Shown here in pieces: positions 49,001 to 61,089 of a stretch of 64,000 nt of DNA. The DNA is from Populus alba (Eukaryota > Streptophyta > Magnoliopsida > Malpighiales > Salicaceae). Made by a program: the position numbers and the translations under genes. Position 1 is the first letter of the stretch. Each line of letters begins with the position of its first letter. The stretch covers positions 16,744,519-16,808,518 of the forward strand of contig NC_133287.1 of assembly GCF_005239225.2 (NCBI RefSeq), read 5' to 3'. The notes beneath the pieces are model-generated. The model was not told the DNA's origin, did no database searches, and worked only from the letters and a program-made list of their open reading frames with translations.

Positions 49001-50872
49001 TAATGACTTCAAACCATCATCTTCTGAATCAGTTTTCCTGAACAAGGAACTTGACAAGTCTCCATTTGGAATATGTTTGTAAATCAGGAACTTCTCATTT
49101 TCTTTCTCCAAGCAGTGTCCCAAAAGGGGAACCAATCTGGAATGTGAAACCTTACTATAAAAATCCAATTCCAATAAGTACGCTTCCTTCCTATGAGATT
49201 GCAAATCAATCTTTTTTATGACCACAGGGATCCCACTTCCCAGGATTCCCTTGTAGAGATCCCCTGAATGGCCATGTTTGATTAGGTTTACATCTCTAAA
49301 GTCACCAGTTGCTAGGAGAAGCTGCTGATATGTGAATGTGTCCCCTAAACTTGAAAAGTCAATTGATACTCCTGGAGGTGGTGGACTGCTCCCAGAAGGA
49401 ACTGGAGTTACCGGACCGACCCCAACCCCTCTTTGAGTCATAGTGCCCCTCTTACGGATGCAAAAGAGTAGAAGTACCAGCAATATCACCAAAAGTAGAA
49501 TGAGTCCAACTCCTCCCAAAACACTTGCCCATATAATGACCTTTCTGTTGTTCTTCCCTGTGTTTTCCCCAGCAGGAGGTGGCGTGGAGTTTGTTACTCC
49601 GAAATTATCAAAAGTCAGGCCCTTTTCAGTATAGAAAGATGTGCAATCAAGCAAACTCCTCTGATTTGACAGGTTTTGGAGACAATTGCTAACAAGAGAA
49701 GCATTGCCACTCACATAATCCGGAACTGTGCCTTCGAAATAATTGCCAGACAGGTCAACAAGAAGGAACCTTCTTAGCGTAGGTGTAAGACCTCCATAAA
49801 ACAAATTCTCAGATATATTCAACTCTGCAGAACTGGCATTGGCATTCAAGCTACCATTTGGCAGAATACCAGTGAAATTGTTGCCGGAGATATCAAGCAA
49901 GCGCAATTGAGGTAGTGACCACAGCACATCAGGGACCGAACCATTAAAACCATTGCGCTTCAAAACTACAGTCTGCAACTGACTTGGAACAGGAAATAAA
50001 TTCACTGGCAAAGATCCACCGAGCAAATTGTTCCCAATCAGCATTCTCTGCAAATTCCTCAAGCCTCTCAATTCAGCAGGCAATGACCCAGACAGCGAAT
50101 TAAAGCTCAGATCAAAGTCAGCCAAGTTACTAAGATCACCGAGCTGAGGAGGTATCGAAGACGACAAGTCATTGCTCGAAAGATTCAAATACTGAAGCTT
50201 CGAAAGCATCCCAATGCCAAGTGGAATTGAACCGAATAAGAGATTCATAGAAATATCGAGTCTTGTCAAATTCTGAAGCGAGCGAAATGACACAGGAATA
50301 GATCCAGTAAACTTGTTTGCAGAAAGATCAAGTACTGAAAGCCCCACCAACAGTCCCAAACTTGACGGAATCATACCCGTAAAGTTATTATCATGCAAAT
50401 AAAGACCAGTTACACTGGTCAAATTCCCCAAACTCCCTGGAATGGCATTACTTATCAAGCAAGAAGAAAGATCAAGAACTTGAAGGGAAACAAGCCTTTG
50501 ACCAAACCAATCTGGAATTGAACCAGGAAGATGAAAACCAGAAGCATTAAAAGATTTAAGTCTTGTTAAATTAACAAGAGAATCAACTCTAAATTGTGGG
50601 TTTTGAGAACCAAGTCTAGTCCTTCTAAACCCTGAAATGTTAATTTCACTGACACTACCATTCTCACATTTGATGCCTTTCCAAGCTGAACAAGGGTCTG
50701 CCTTTCTTGGCCAGTCCTTGCTTCTTAACCCCAAAGAAGATCTTAGTTCAAGTAAAGCTGCTCTCTCTATGGGTGAACTAAGCCTCTCTTGTTGTTGTTG
50801 CTCAAATGTAGACCCAAAAAACAGCACCAACAGCAAAAACTTTAGTGCTGATACAATCTTTTGATCCACCAT
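46080..50872 (-). CDS. Probably inactive LRR receptor-like kinase, At2g16250-like
   Basis: Four coding exons (50872-48912, 48665-48537, 47565-47543, 46687-46080) join in phase to 906 aa. Domains in order: signal peptide (residues 1-23), N-terminal LRR cap with DWPRKADPCSAWKGIKC, about ten LRRs (for example LQVLDLSSCLISNAIPGSLG) to residue 390, a TM helix at 445-472, a Pro-rich juxtamembrane stretch, a kinase fold from about 515 to 820, and a Ser-rich tail. The glycine loop is altered (KHGHSGDLYKG). The VAIK lysine is kept (VVIKK, residue 553) and HRD is present at 653-655. The following loop reads VQASS instead of LKxxN, and the DFG position reads LGS. It is therefore expected to be a pseudokinase that signals by binding at the plasma membrane. 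The length agrees with At2g16250. Exon 3 is only 23 nt. Intron 3 contains a SINE. Confidence 0.93.
47033..47225 (-). mobile_element. tRNA-derived SINE with an 11-bp target-site duplication
   Basis: CTGGTTAACAA occurs perfectly at 47033-47043 and 47215-47225, bounding a 171-bp body. On the minus strand the body starts GGGGGGTTAGCTCTCTTTAG and has a B-box (GGTTCGAATCC, 47189-47179). It ends in an A-rich tail (CCAAAAAAATAAA). The length, internal Pol III B-box, A-tail and perfect TSD fit a tRNA-derived SINE. It lies in intron 3 of the receptor kinase gene, in the same orientation as the gene. Confidence 0.85.
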
Positions 50873-51342
50873 GGCTTATGGGGATTGAATTTCCAATACA
50901 AATACTCTCTTCTTCATATCAAAGATTCAAACTTTACATGTAATAAGCATAAATTAGTACAAACAAAAATGTGGGTTTTTTATGTTTTTTCTTTTTCTTG
51001 GCTTTCTCTCACACCATAAAGTTTGTTTCATTCTAGCTTTTTCTCTCACAATAAAGAAACATAAAAGAGACTAAACTGGAGAGACAGACTCTTACCTCAA
51101 TCACAAGGTTTTGATTCAATCTTCTTCAAAATTTCTTGGTAACCAATCTGAATCACACTATCTCTCTACCTACTCCCTCTTTCCCTTTCTAAATTCCAGT
51201 TTCTTCAGTTGACATTTGACAGGAGAAACAAAAGATTTTTTTCTTCAAAAAAAACAGCAATCATGTAGATATAATATTTGTTTAAAAAATAATTAGAAAG
51301 TTAAACATGGCTGGTCAAGAGGATACTGTGTGTGGACTACCA
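50873..51342 (-). promoter_or_regulatory. 5' UTR and promoter region of the receptor kinase gene
   Basis: This is pyrimidine- and T-rich sequence with repeated TTTCTCTCACA motifs on the plus strand, directly upstream of the minus-strand ATG at 50872. A (CT)n tract lies at the far end. No specific element can be assigned. Confidence 0.4.
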
Positions 51343-51368
51343 CTCTCTCTCTCTCTCTCTCTCTCTCT
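51343..51368. repeat. (CT)13 microsatellite
   Basis: An uninterrupted CT run about 470 bp upstream of the receptor kinase start codon. Confidence 0.9.
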
Positions 51369-52409
51369 AAACTCCTTTAAAAGGAAATATAAAAAAAAAA
51401 GATGGCTCAAAAGGGGCTTTCGGGTATTGAGTTTTTAAGCTTTGACAATTCATAAAGCAAAAGATTGATAGTGGCTTAAGCTTGCAAGAAGAGGCATGAA
51501 CCAGGGCTGAGCTCGTGGGTCAGGAATAACGGACCGGTGGTTCAGGGAAACTGGTCCGTTGGTGCTGAGGTTGTGTTGGTTTGGTACCTCCGGCACTCAT
51601 GCACTTGCCAGCTAAGTTCAGAACTGCTGCTCCTGGCACTTCCTTCTATTATTTATAGTTTATACTAAAAGGTACAAACACACTAATATCCTAACGTGTA
51701 ACCCTTTCTCTCTCTCTACAACTATGTATGAAGTGATTTTTATTTTATTTCTTCGTGTGTGGATGTCTTTTAATTTAAGGGAGGAAATAAAGGATGAATT
51801 TATGTCACTCAACTGTTCGAGGAAGGTTTACTTCGGATACTTGGTAAGGTTGGGGGCTCGAAAGTTGGAGGGACCTGTGACATTTAAAACAAAGATGTTT
51901 TTCCAAGATAGAAACAAGAGCTTACGGGCTAAGTAATGCTAATTTGAAAAAAATGTTTTTCAAGCTTATTTTTTAAAAAAATACAATAATTTATGAGATT
52001 TATTCAATGTACGCAATTTTCGTGATAAGATGATCATCAGACTTAAAATGTTTATTCACATAGCAAAATGATTGCTTTTCAAAGCATTAGAGTTCAAATA
52101 CAGGGGAAGTATTATTTCATGAAGAAAAAACATATAATCCGTCCATTCATGCGAGTATTTTGAGTTCCATGAACCCAATAGCTTATCGTTGAAGAAAAAA
52201 ATCCATGAATTCTCCATCTTGGATACAAAGTAGCTTGTCAGGAAAATGAAAGTGAAAGGGGTGGTGAACTGCTGGTTCTATTGTGGCAGCGGTTAAAATA
52301 AAAACACATAGGCAAACAATTTGATCTCGACGTCTCGCAATAAAAGGGATTGTTGAAAATTGAATGCAAGATCACACATAATTCGTGGTGCGATTTTTTT
52401 TTTATTTTT
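51369..52409. other. Intergenic, no recognised gene
   Basis: Mixed-composition sequence. The open frame at 51724-51936 has no recognisable domain and no splice partner. Confidence 0.5.
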
Positions 52410-52745
52410 ACCCTTTGGCTGGTTAATACGAAGAGATTTATTAGGTTTTAAGCACTAATATGGCCTTTTATTTTTATTTTTTAAAAAAATATATTTGTTT
52501 AAAAGATGCACTACGCACTTTTGCTTTCTAGCTTGTTAATGTAAAGGGATTCGTTAGGTTTTAAGCAGTAATGTGCCCTTTCGTTTTTATTTTTGTTTTT
52601 ATTTTAGAGTATATTTGTTTAAGAAATGCATCACATGTTTTTGCACTTTAACTTGTTAATGTGAAGGGATTTATTAGGTTTTACGTCGCAATGCGCCCTT
52701 TTATTTTTGTTTTAAAGTATGTTTGTTTAAGAGAGATATCACGGA
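52410..52745. repeat. Three tandem repeats of about 115 bp
   Basis: Each unit contains a GTTAAT-GAAG-GATT-TTAGGTTTTA core, then TTTATTTTTATTTT, then TGTTTAA and a GCACTACGC- or GCATCACATG-like end. Units start near 52416, 52529 and 52647 and have diverged. Confidence 0.75.
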
Positions 52746-54229
52746 TCACAATTCACATACAAAAACATTTTTATTTATCTACATTTTAGGTGTTTAACCA
52801 CTTTTTTTAATTTCTTTTCAATTCGATTAGATGAATAGTTTAAGCAGAAGATTTGAAAGGGAGGTTAGCATATGTAGCAGCAATTGTTGCCAAAAAGTAG
52901 GTGGCCTGAGTAAACCCACGGTTGAAAGATGTGCTACGCAGGAGGATTTCCATATACACTCGTGCTTACATCGCTGTCACGTGCTTAATCTTAATCCTTC
53001 AAAATAAATAGGATTCGTGACTTTTATCTTCCATAGTAATTGCCAATGTGTCATATCTTCCCCTAGTAATTCTTGTATTCTTTTAAGATGTGATTACTTC
53101 AGTTCGGGGTTTGTAATTATTCTTTTTGAATAAATATGATTTTTAAAAATTAAATTTTTATTTTTATTTTTATAAAATATAACAGTGTTTAACTGTTAGA
53201 TCAATATTTTATTGGTATTTAATTACTGTTTTATACAAAGTACAAACTAGGTTAGTTAAGAAAAAAACAGAGAGAAAACATAAAATAAATCTCTACTACT
53301 TTTCCTTCTTGGCTTTTCTCAATCCATTTTTCTTCGTGAGACTCTTATACGAAGTTATTAAAACATACTATTTTGGAGGCAATTTCTCTTGCTTAGCCAA
53401 GTCAATTTTCTCATGGATTCTGTTGCGAATAAAGCTCAGCGAATATTCTCGTACTTGCTTCCTTGGAGAGAACTGAACCATGAAGAAGAGCTTTCTTTCT
53501 ATCCTTCTTTCTTTTTTGTCTTATCATGAATGAGCAGTGGCGTTGTGCTGTAACAAAGAATAATGGCCTTCCCGCTGTTTCTACATGGAAGAGTAGAATT
53601 TCCGGAGGAGATTTTTGTTCTTCTTTAAACCCATTATTGGTTTTTCTTACAATTTTGAAGGTGACTATAAAAAAAAAAAAAAAAAAAGTCGGGAAATTAT
53701 GAACTAGACCTGTTTTGAAGGGTTTAAATTAGCCAGGCACAATATATTATGCTTCAATATATTATTTTGAAGGTGAAAAGACTGGCCTAAGGTGTTGTTT
53801 TTCTGTTTTCTTGTGGACGGACTCTGCTAATTAAGAACATTCTTTGAGAATTCACATCACTTGAATTAATTATGGAGCATTTTTTGAGAGTCGACTCGAC
53901 ATCACTTGAATAATCAAGGAGGTTCTAGGGCCAAGAAACCGGCCGCAGTGGCAAATTTTGTCCCTCCCTGCCATCACATCTGTTAGTTCTTACTAGTACA
54001 TTTTTCAAAACAAAAAAAAAAATTTAAAGCGTAAACAAATATTCAGGTATTAATGATGTGATTTTTCAAAAAAATAGATTTCAACAATGAATGTTAGAAT
54101 AATATGGGTTAATTTGTGAAATTCATGAAAATAATCTTAAAAAAAAAAAAATTTAAAAGTTCAATCATGCATTAACTCGATGTTGAAGAAAAAAATCAAT
54201 AAGAAAATAGCATTTACTTTAAAAAAAAA
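52746..54229. other. Intergenic, no recognised gene
   Basis: AT-rich sequence with a moderately GC-richer stretch at 53290-53640 that has no coding frame I can identify. Confidence 0.5.
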
Positions 54230-55859
54230 AAACTAAGTGACTCGAGTCAATAAAGCAAACTCACAACACAAGTCATGCTTGTCACCGGATTTAATAATTT
54301 TTTTTCATTTAATCATATGACAATAAATCACATTATAATTTTTTTTGTTTAAAATATTTATTTTAGAAGTGAAAAAAACTAGATAGAAACATGGTGCTAA
54401 GATAGTAAAAATATAGCATTGATAACAAATGATAGAATTGTATTTTTAAAAAATTGAGGGGCAGTAAAAGCATTAAACTAAAAAAACAAATAATAGTTTG
54501 GATGTTGCGAATTAACTCGTTAAACCTACGACTCAACTCATGAACTCAGTTGTATTTAATGATTTTTTTATCAATTTTTTTAACTCAAAAAAAGCCCACA
54601 TGTATAGGCTTGGGAAATTTAAAATAACAGCCCAGTTCACATGACTAAACATATCTTTATTTAAAAAAAAAAACAATTAAAGGGGCATACAACCCTATAT
54701 TTTTTTATAAAAATAAAAAAAACAAAGAGAGCATACGACGCGTCTTCGTCTGCTTTTGTAGAATCTGGCGACAAGAGGTCATTTAGAAAACAAGACTTCT
54801 GTTTTTTTAGTTAAAAAATCCATTCTTAACCCATTTCTAACCTAAAACACGTAGAAAACACTCAAAACACCTTGATAAACCTAATCATTACCTCAAAAAA
54901 TTAAAATAAAAAAGCTTTAAAAACCAAAATCAACCCAAACCCAAAAACATTCCTACATACAGATTTGCCTCCTCGGGTAATAAGAAGGGAAAAAAACACC
55001 TAAGTAAAACTACCCTTATAAAATGAAACTTATTGAAACCGATTTTAACCTCGTTGATGATCAGAATCATTGTCAATGACCACTTTTTCTATCGAACCCA
55101 TGGTTCAGCATCCTCTCGCTCTTCTTCTTTCTTCCAACAAAAAATAAAGACTTAAAAATAAAGAAAATAAACTTTTATATCAAAATTAAATTTTGGACAA
55201 CTAAAGAGACTGATCACCTATAAAACTAAAAAGATGGAGGATGAAAATAAAAATTTTGTATGATGTTTGAAGCCACTACCTATTTTACCTGCCATTTTCA
55301 ATTTGATCCTCTTGGTTTAAATCCAAACCTTCATTCCAAAACAATATGCAATTGGGTGCAAATTTGAGCTTAAAATAGCTAAATTGTGTTAAAAAAAAGT
55401 TTGAGGATCAAATTGAAAATTTTAACTACTACAATCCATGGTAATTTGTGAAAGGGTGAATAGTATTTGCATATATATATTATGATGAGCAGTATTTGCA
55501 TCTACATTGTTATTTTCACTGGGCTTAGTTTCTATTAATATGTGAACAAAAGCAACGAACTTAACACTATATGCCAATAGGCCAATAAAAGTTTTTATTT
55601 TTTATATGTCCTATTAGACGTTTCACTTTTGCCTTGAATTTCTTTTGAGAAATAAAAGAAAACTAGTTGTTTGACTCACATTTCCTTGCGGGTCAAATAT
55701 TTGTTTTTCCAAAAACAAATTATAGGCTTTTTCAACACATTTTTTTACAAAAACAAATTATAATTATAATTGAAAAGTTTATGCATACATTTAATTAAAT
55801 AAATCAAAAACCACATGTGCCAATAAATGATTAAAAAAAAAAGTGTTAGTGTTTTTATT
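54230..55859. other. Repeat-derived AT-rich sequence with ACTCGAGT/AACTCATG words
   Basis: Words such as GACTCGAGTCAATAAAG (54240) and TTAACTCGTTAAACCTACGA (about 54510) recur in related form at 55861, 55973, 57255 and 57400. They look like parts of one decayed dispersed repeat. No gene. Confidence 0.45.
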
Positions 55860-56065
55860 CGACTCAGCTCATTGTGGGTTGAATAAATTTTTTTTTCTAA
55901 TGCAAAACAATGAATGTGTAAGTGTTATTAACGTATTTTCTGACATTAAGTAAAAAATATAATTGACTCAGCTCATTGTGGGTCGAATAATTTTTTTTTT
56001 CTAATGCAAAACAATAAATGTGTAAGTGTTATTAACATATTTTCTGACATCCAGTAAAAAATATA
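55860..56065. repeat. Tandem duplication of about 112 bp
   Basis: GACTCAGCTCATTGTGGGTT (55861) recurs as GACTCAGCTCATTGTGGGTC (about 55973), and each is followed by TTCTAATGCAAAACAAT and GTGTAAGTGTTATTAAC. Confidence 0.85.
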
Positions 56066-56224
56066 ATCATGAATAAAACAAATTGATGCTTACATATATA
56101 ATAAAATAAAAGCGAAGACTATATATATTAATAAAGACGTATAAGATCTCAAATTAATTTTTAACATAGTAGAAAAATGAGACAATGTTATAATTGCTAC
56201 AATGAAACACAATTTACTTTTAGT

Positions 56225-56800
56225 TTTGTATAATAATTTTAAAAAAAAAAGTGTAAAGGAAAAATTGCAAAAACAAATTACAAAAGAATAAAGAAAAGAA
56301 CAAAAAAAATGGTATAAATAGGTTTAGTGTAGAGTGATAAATATTTCAAGTGTAAAGAATAAAAAATAATATATTTTTTTCAAAAAAAAAAGTGTAAAGA
56401 AAAAAAGTTAAAAAAATATTACAAATAGATGAAGATAAAAATAAAAAATGGTTATAAATAGACCAAATGTAGAGCGATAAATATACGAAGTATATAAAAA
56501 AAAATTCTAAGTTTTTGTTCTAACAAGTCAAAAATTATAGATTTGTTACTGCTATAATAAAAACAAAATAGAAGAAAAAATAATTATGTCATTTCTACAC
56601 TGAAAGAGGGTTTGCTTTTAGTATATGTACTTTTTACAAATAATATCTTTTTTTCAAGAAAAAATGTAAAGAAAAAAAGGTAAAACTAAAAAAATATTAC
56701 ACAAGAATTAAGATAAGAAAAAAATGATAATAAATAGGTCAAGTATAAAATAATAAATATACCAAGATAAAAAAAAAATCTAAGAAATTTGTTTTCTAAA
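56225..56800. repeat. Degenerate array of three units of about 125-145 bp
   Basis: Related units start near 56235, 56380 and 56650. Each has AAAAAAGTGTAAAG or AAAATGTAAAG, then a TTACAAAAGAAT- or ATTACACAAGAAT-like part, then AAATAGGT, then AATAAATAT. Confidence 0.65.
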
Positions 56801-57239
56801 AAAAAAAAAATACAGATTTGCCACCAAGTATAGTATCCACTACAACAAAAAAAAATGGGATAAAAAATCAATTATGCCATTTCTTTGGTGAATCTAAAAA
56901 CAAATAAAAAATTACATATTTTCCACTATTACAATAAAAAAAAATGAAAAAAAATCCAATTCTATCATTTTATAGTGAAAAAGGTTTTCTTTTTAGTATA
57001 TGTAGAAGATTTTTTTTTTCTGATGCTACGCCATGGATCAAGTTATATTTATTTTAACATAAAAAAAGATGTACAGGAGATGATAACCCAAGTTAACTAA
57101 GTTTAACTTAACATACATACTTTATATGAGATCAAGATACCTCGTAGAATGAAAAATAAAAAAATCACAAAACTTAAAGCCTAATAATTTAATCTCAAAT
57201 GATAAAATTGAAAATAAAAGAACCATTTTCAAAAAAAAA

Positions 57240-57900
57240 AAATGCCAATGAAAAAACTCGAATCGACATTGGCTCACTCTACTAATTCACCATCCACGAC
57301 ATGAGATAGGGATTAAAAAAAATTAAATGACCTAGAAAAAAAAAGATTGAATTTAAATAAATAAAATAAACATTGAAAAAAAAACCTAAGTCACCCCGAG
57401 TTAATTTCACTAATTCGCAACTCGAGATGTGGAGGGAAAAAAATCAAGAAAATGATCAAAAAAAAAAAAAGAGGAGCAATTAAAAGAATGAGGACCAAAA
57501 TTAGATAAAAATAAATAAAATATTGATGGACTAAATTGAAAAAAAAAAAAACTAAAAAAATAATAAAAAGAGCAATTAAAAAATAAAGACCAAAATATGA
57601 TTAAAAAATGAAATAAAATGTTGAGAGAAACAATTACAAGAAAATGATAAGAAAATAACAATCAAAAGAATAAGGACCATTAAAGAAATAAATGATAAGG
57701 GATGAAATTTAAAAAAAAAAAAAAAAAAGGTAAAATACACCAAAAAAAAAAGCAATAAAAAAATAGGGATCAAATTGGATAAAAAAAACTAAATGAAATA
57801 AAATGTCTAAGGGTGAAATTGGAAAAAACATTAAAAGCAAAAAAAATATTATTAAAAAAAACAATGGCCAAAATTGATAGGAATGAAATATAAAGTACAC
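57240..57900. repeat. A-rich degenerate repeat, related to the spacer of the F-box units
   Basis: Words of the form AATTAAAAGAATGAGGACC, then ATAAAATATTGATGGACTAA and ATTGAAAA-type runs, recur with a loose period. The same style of sequence occurs at 6240-6560 and 14030-14460. The minus-strand Phe/Leu-rich open frames here are translations of this low complexity. Confidence 0.55.
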
Positions 57901-58627
57901 AATTAATTTTTGAAAAGGATGGCGTGAGTTTCTAGGGTAGGAGAGAGAAAAGAAAGAGAAAAATAAAAATCAGTCATCAAAGCTAAACCACGTCTCCACC
58001 ACGAATATGTATCATACTAGCACAAAGAGAACGATGCATCACTCCAAATGCTGCCATGAATGATTGATTTTGGTAACTGGACGGCCCCACACGCACCGCC
58101 TGAATGGCACGAGAGCCGCCACTCATTAATGCATGCAATTTTTCTAATAATATTTAATTTTATAAAAGTATCAAAGCAACCCTAGGTTAACCCCAGGAAA
58201 AAAAAAAAAAAAAAAACAGAAGTGAAAGATGAAAACTCCCTTGAAACAATGCTTATATTCTTTTATTTTAAGGGCAATTCCATAACTTAAATGTTTATGA
58301 AAATTAAAAAAATGAAACTTTCTTATGCAAGTTTAATGGTTGTTTTGCTTTTAAGAGCATCAATGTAATTCAACCAAGCAAATAATATTTTTAAAAAAAG
58401 TCCCTGGTACCAAAGGCTTATATTTTTTAGCTTTCAAGGGCAACAAAGATATTTTATTGTGCTAAAAAAATATGTATGAACTAATTTATCTCCAATTAAT
58501 GTTTTGATGTCCAATATATCCCATTGAAAAGATGATTTTACCCTAATTGCAAGCTTTATCATTTTTTTTAAAAGGAAAAAAGTATCATTTTATTGTTCTA
58601 ATACACAATAAAATGTGTGTTTTACTC
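57901..58627. other. Intergenic, no recognised gene
   Basis: AT-rich sequence with a short GC-richer stretch (57990-58130). I see no gene or RNA. Confidence 0.5.
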
Positions 58628-58925
58628 ATAGTTTTGAAATCCGGCACGGCCCGGCAAGTCAACCTAGGACCCAGCTAACCTAGGGTTGGAGCCAGGTCGA
58701 GTTGAAGAAAAAACGGAGGAAGGAAAAACCCGGCACGACCCGCTGACCCGGCAAGACCCAGTTACAAACCCGTTGATTTTTAATTTTTTTTGTTTTTTAC
58801 TAAAACGATGTTGTTTTGATTTTTTAAAAAATAAAAAATTTGACCCAGCCGACCCGGTGACCCGGTCAAAACCCAGAACTCGGGCCTTGGACCGGACCGG
58901 CCACTGGATCGGGTCTTAAAACTAT
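58628..58925. mobile_element. MITE with imperfect terminal inverted repeats
   Basis: It begins ATAGTTTTGAAATCCGGCAC and ends with the reverse complement of ATAGTTTTAAGACCCGATCC. The interior is GC-rich, with repeated GACCCGGC/CCGGTGACCC words on both sides of an AT-rich centre. It is 298 bp with no coding capacity. The form fits a non-autonomous DNA transposon. No clear target-site duplication was identified. Confidence 0.7.
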
Positions 58926-59960
58926 AATTTTACTGATGAATTTTAGTTTTTTTGTAATAATAATTAACAGCAAAAATTTCCTTTCTGGCTAATCAACACA
59001 AAGACTTTGTCATTACAGTTTTTCCACAACATTCCATTATTTTCTACTTGCAGATATTTCTCCTTGCTTTATTATACAGACATAAAAATACTCAAATGTT
59101 ATGAAGGGATTAATTCAAGTTCCACTTTGATTATATGATCACTTAATCACTTAATACATACACCCATTAAAAAAAAATAAAAGTAAAATAGATTAAAAAT
59201 AATAATTTGAGCAATCCTAATTGTTATATTTTTTCTACAAGAAATCAAAGTACAATGGTTTCTAAGTTATTGAAATTATGTAGATGCAATTATTTTTTAA
59301 AAATATATTAAAATAATATTTTATTTATTTATGAGATCAGTGTATCAAAACAATTCAAAACATAAAAAAAAATTAACAAAAATAAAAAATTTAAATTTTG
59401 GTGAAAAGTAGCTTGCACCGCGTTTCCAAACTTTCTTATCATGATGTCTTGCTTTAGCACTATCTTCTTACAAACGATTTTCCAACATTATTCTCACGTT
59501 TTGCCAATATTAAAAAATTAATTGAAGTTTTCCTGCGCATATTTCACACAATGAATTCCAAAAATGTCATGAAAAATCCATAACAATTTTAACCTTATTA
59601 GAATTGTTGAATTTTCTGATGTATATACTCTTCTGGTTTCCGACGTGTGGAATTTTATACGTTGCTTGTCGTTTAATACGTTCCTTGCCATCTTAAATCT
59701 TCTCACTTAATACTTTGATTTTTTTTTTTATATATGTTTTTGCATTCAACACTTTAAATTGTCAAATGTAGCAAATGGATTTGCAAGGAAAACTTTGCAA
59801 CGGGGGAGGGAGTTGAACAAGAGGGAGACAAAAAAAAGAGTAGGCCACCCAAGTTGTCGAGAACGCGTCCTGTCACGCTCAATAAAACAAAAATTCAACG
59901 TACGATATACGAAGACCATGTGATAATCACCGGCCAAAAGTATACCGCTTAACTATCGTT
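58926..59960. other. Intergenic; includes a copy of AT-rich family A (59280-59400)
   Basis: No gene is recognised. The open frames at 59706-59518 and 59937-59746 (minus) have no family resemblance. Confidence 0.5.
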
Positions 59961-59969
59961 TTTTTTCTT

Positions 59970-60655
59970 AATTATGTTTGGATTTATTTTAAAATTATAT
60001 TTTGTAAAAAATTATTGAATTAATATTTTTTATAATTTTAATTTACTAATATAAAAAAATCTAAAAAATTTATATTGATATATTTTTAAACAAATAATAT
60101 TTTTTTAAATCATTATATACCAAAAATACTAAACAAACACCCAGTAGTTTTATGGATATTTTTTATTTTGAGATATTTTCACATCCATTTACATGATGGA
60201 TAAAATTAAATATTTTTTTTGAGAAATTTTAAGATAATACACAATTTAAATGATAGTTTTAAAATTTGAGAAAGGGAACAAACCTTTTTAAGTCAACCTA
60301 TTAATTAGAATTAAAACTACATGATTAATTAGTAATTTAGTATTCTAGATTCTAGTATTATTTCCTGATGTCCCATATTAATCCAATTGGCCATTCGGCA
60401 GACAGAAGAGGGAACCTTTTCTTTTCAGGCGAGGGATAGTGGAGAGTTGATACGATTGATTCTGTTTATTTTTGTATTCTAAAAAATAATTTTATTTTTT
60501 TTTTTTTATTTTAAATTAATATTTTTTTATGTTTTTAAATTATTTTGATGTATTAATATCAAAAATAATTTTTTTTAAATAAAAAAAATATATTATTTTA
60601 ATACATTTCTAAATGAAATTTTTTTTTAAAAACAACCGTAACAACACTTTTAAAT
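59970..60655. repeat. AT-rich dispersed repeat family A, two copies
   Basis: Copies at about 59970-60140 and 60465-60655 share the layout TTTTAATTTACTAATATAAA / ATTATTTTGATGTATTAATA followed by AAAAATAATTTTT and TATTATTTTAATACATTTCT. The second ends ACAACCGTAACAACAC, a common end for this family. Confidence 0.7.
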
Positions 60656-60879
60656 AGACTTATCAACTTTTTTTTTTTTTTTTTGTGTGAAAATCAGGGC
60701 TTACAATCCTAAAACTTAAATTAAACAAGGAAGAGTGCACTCAATACAATATTGAATATAAATATATGGGAAGGTCATTAATAATCCAATGATTCCTGTC
60801 AAAATAATTTTTAAACAATAAAAAATTAGCTAACCGAATATAGTTTGCATTCACTTTCATTGATTTCATTATTGATAGC

Positions 60880-61030
60880 AAAACCAGTGATGCAAGTCCT
60901 GAAGTTATTCTTAAAAAGTCCTCTTACTCCAGTCTGACCGGATTATCATTTTTACAACCATCAACATTTAATTCTGTCCATCCAATGAAGGATATTTCCA
61001 GCCAACCATACAAACTTGTTTATTTTCTTG
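60880..61030 (-). mobile_element. Small LINE RNase H fragment
   Basis: On the minus strand, GTTGGCTGGAAATATCC and then TTAAATGTTGATGGTTGT correspond to the GWKYPPLNW and KLNVDGC part of the LINE at 1-1634. A frame disruption lies between the two segments. Only about 150 bp is left. Confidence 0.6.
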
Positions 61031-61089
61031 TAATGTGATTTAAAAAAAAAAAATACTTGATTTAAGTCATGATGTTAGACCTGTTTATT

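Noticed and set aside
52410..56800. CRISPR-like array
   Set aside because: Units are long, diverged tandem repeats without short identical repeats and unique spacers, and the genome is eukaryotic.
57410..57900. Minus-strand Phe/Leu-rich frames that look like membrane proteins
   Set aside because: They are translations of A-rich low-complexity DNA on the other strand.
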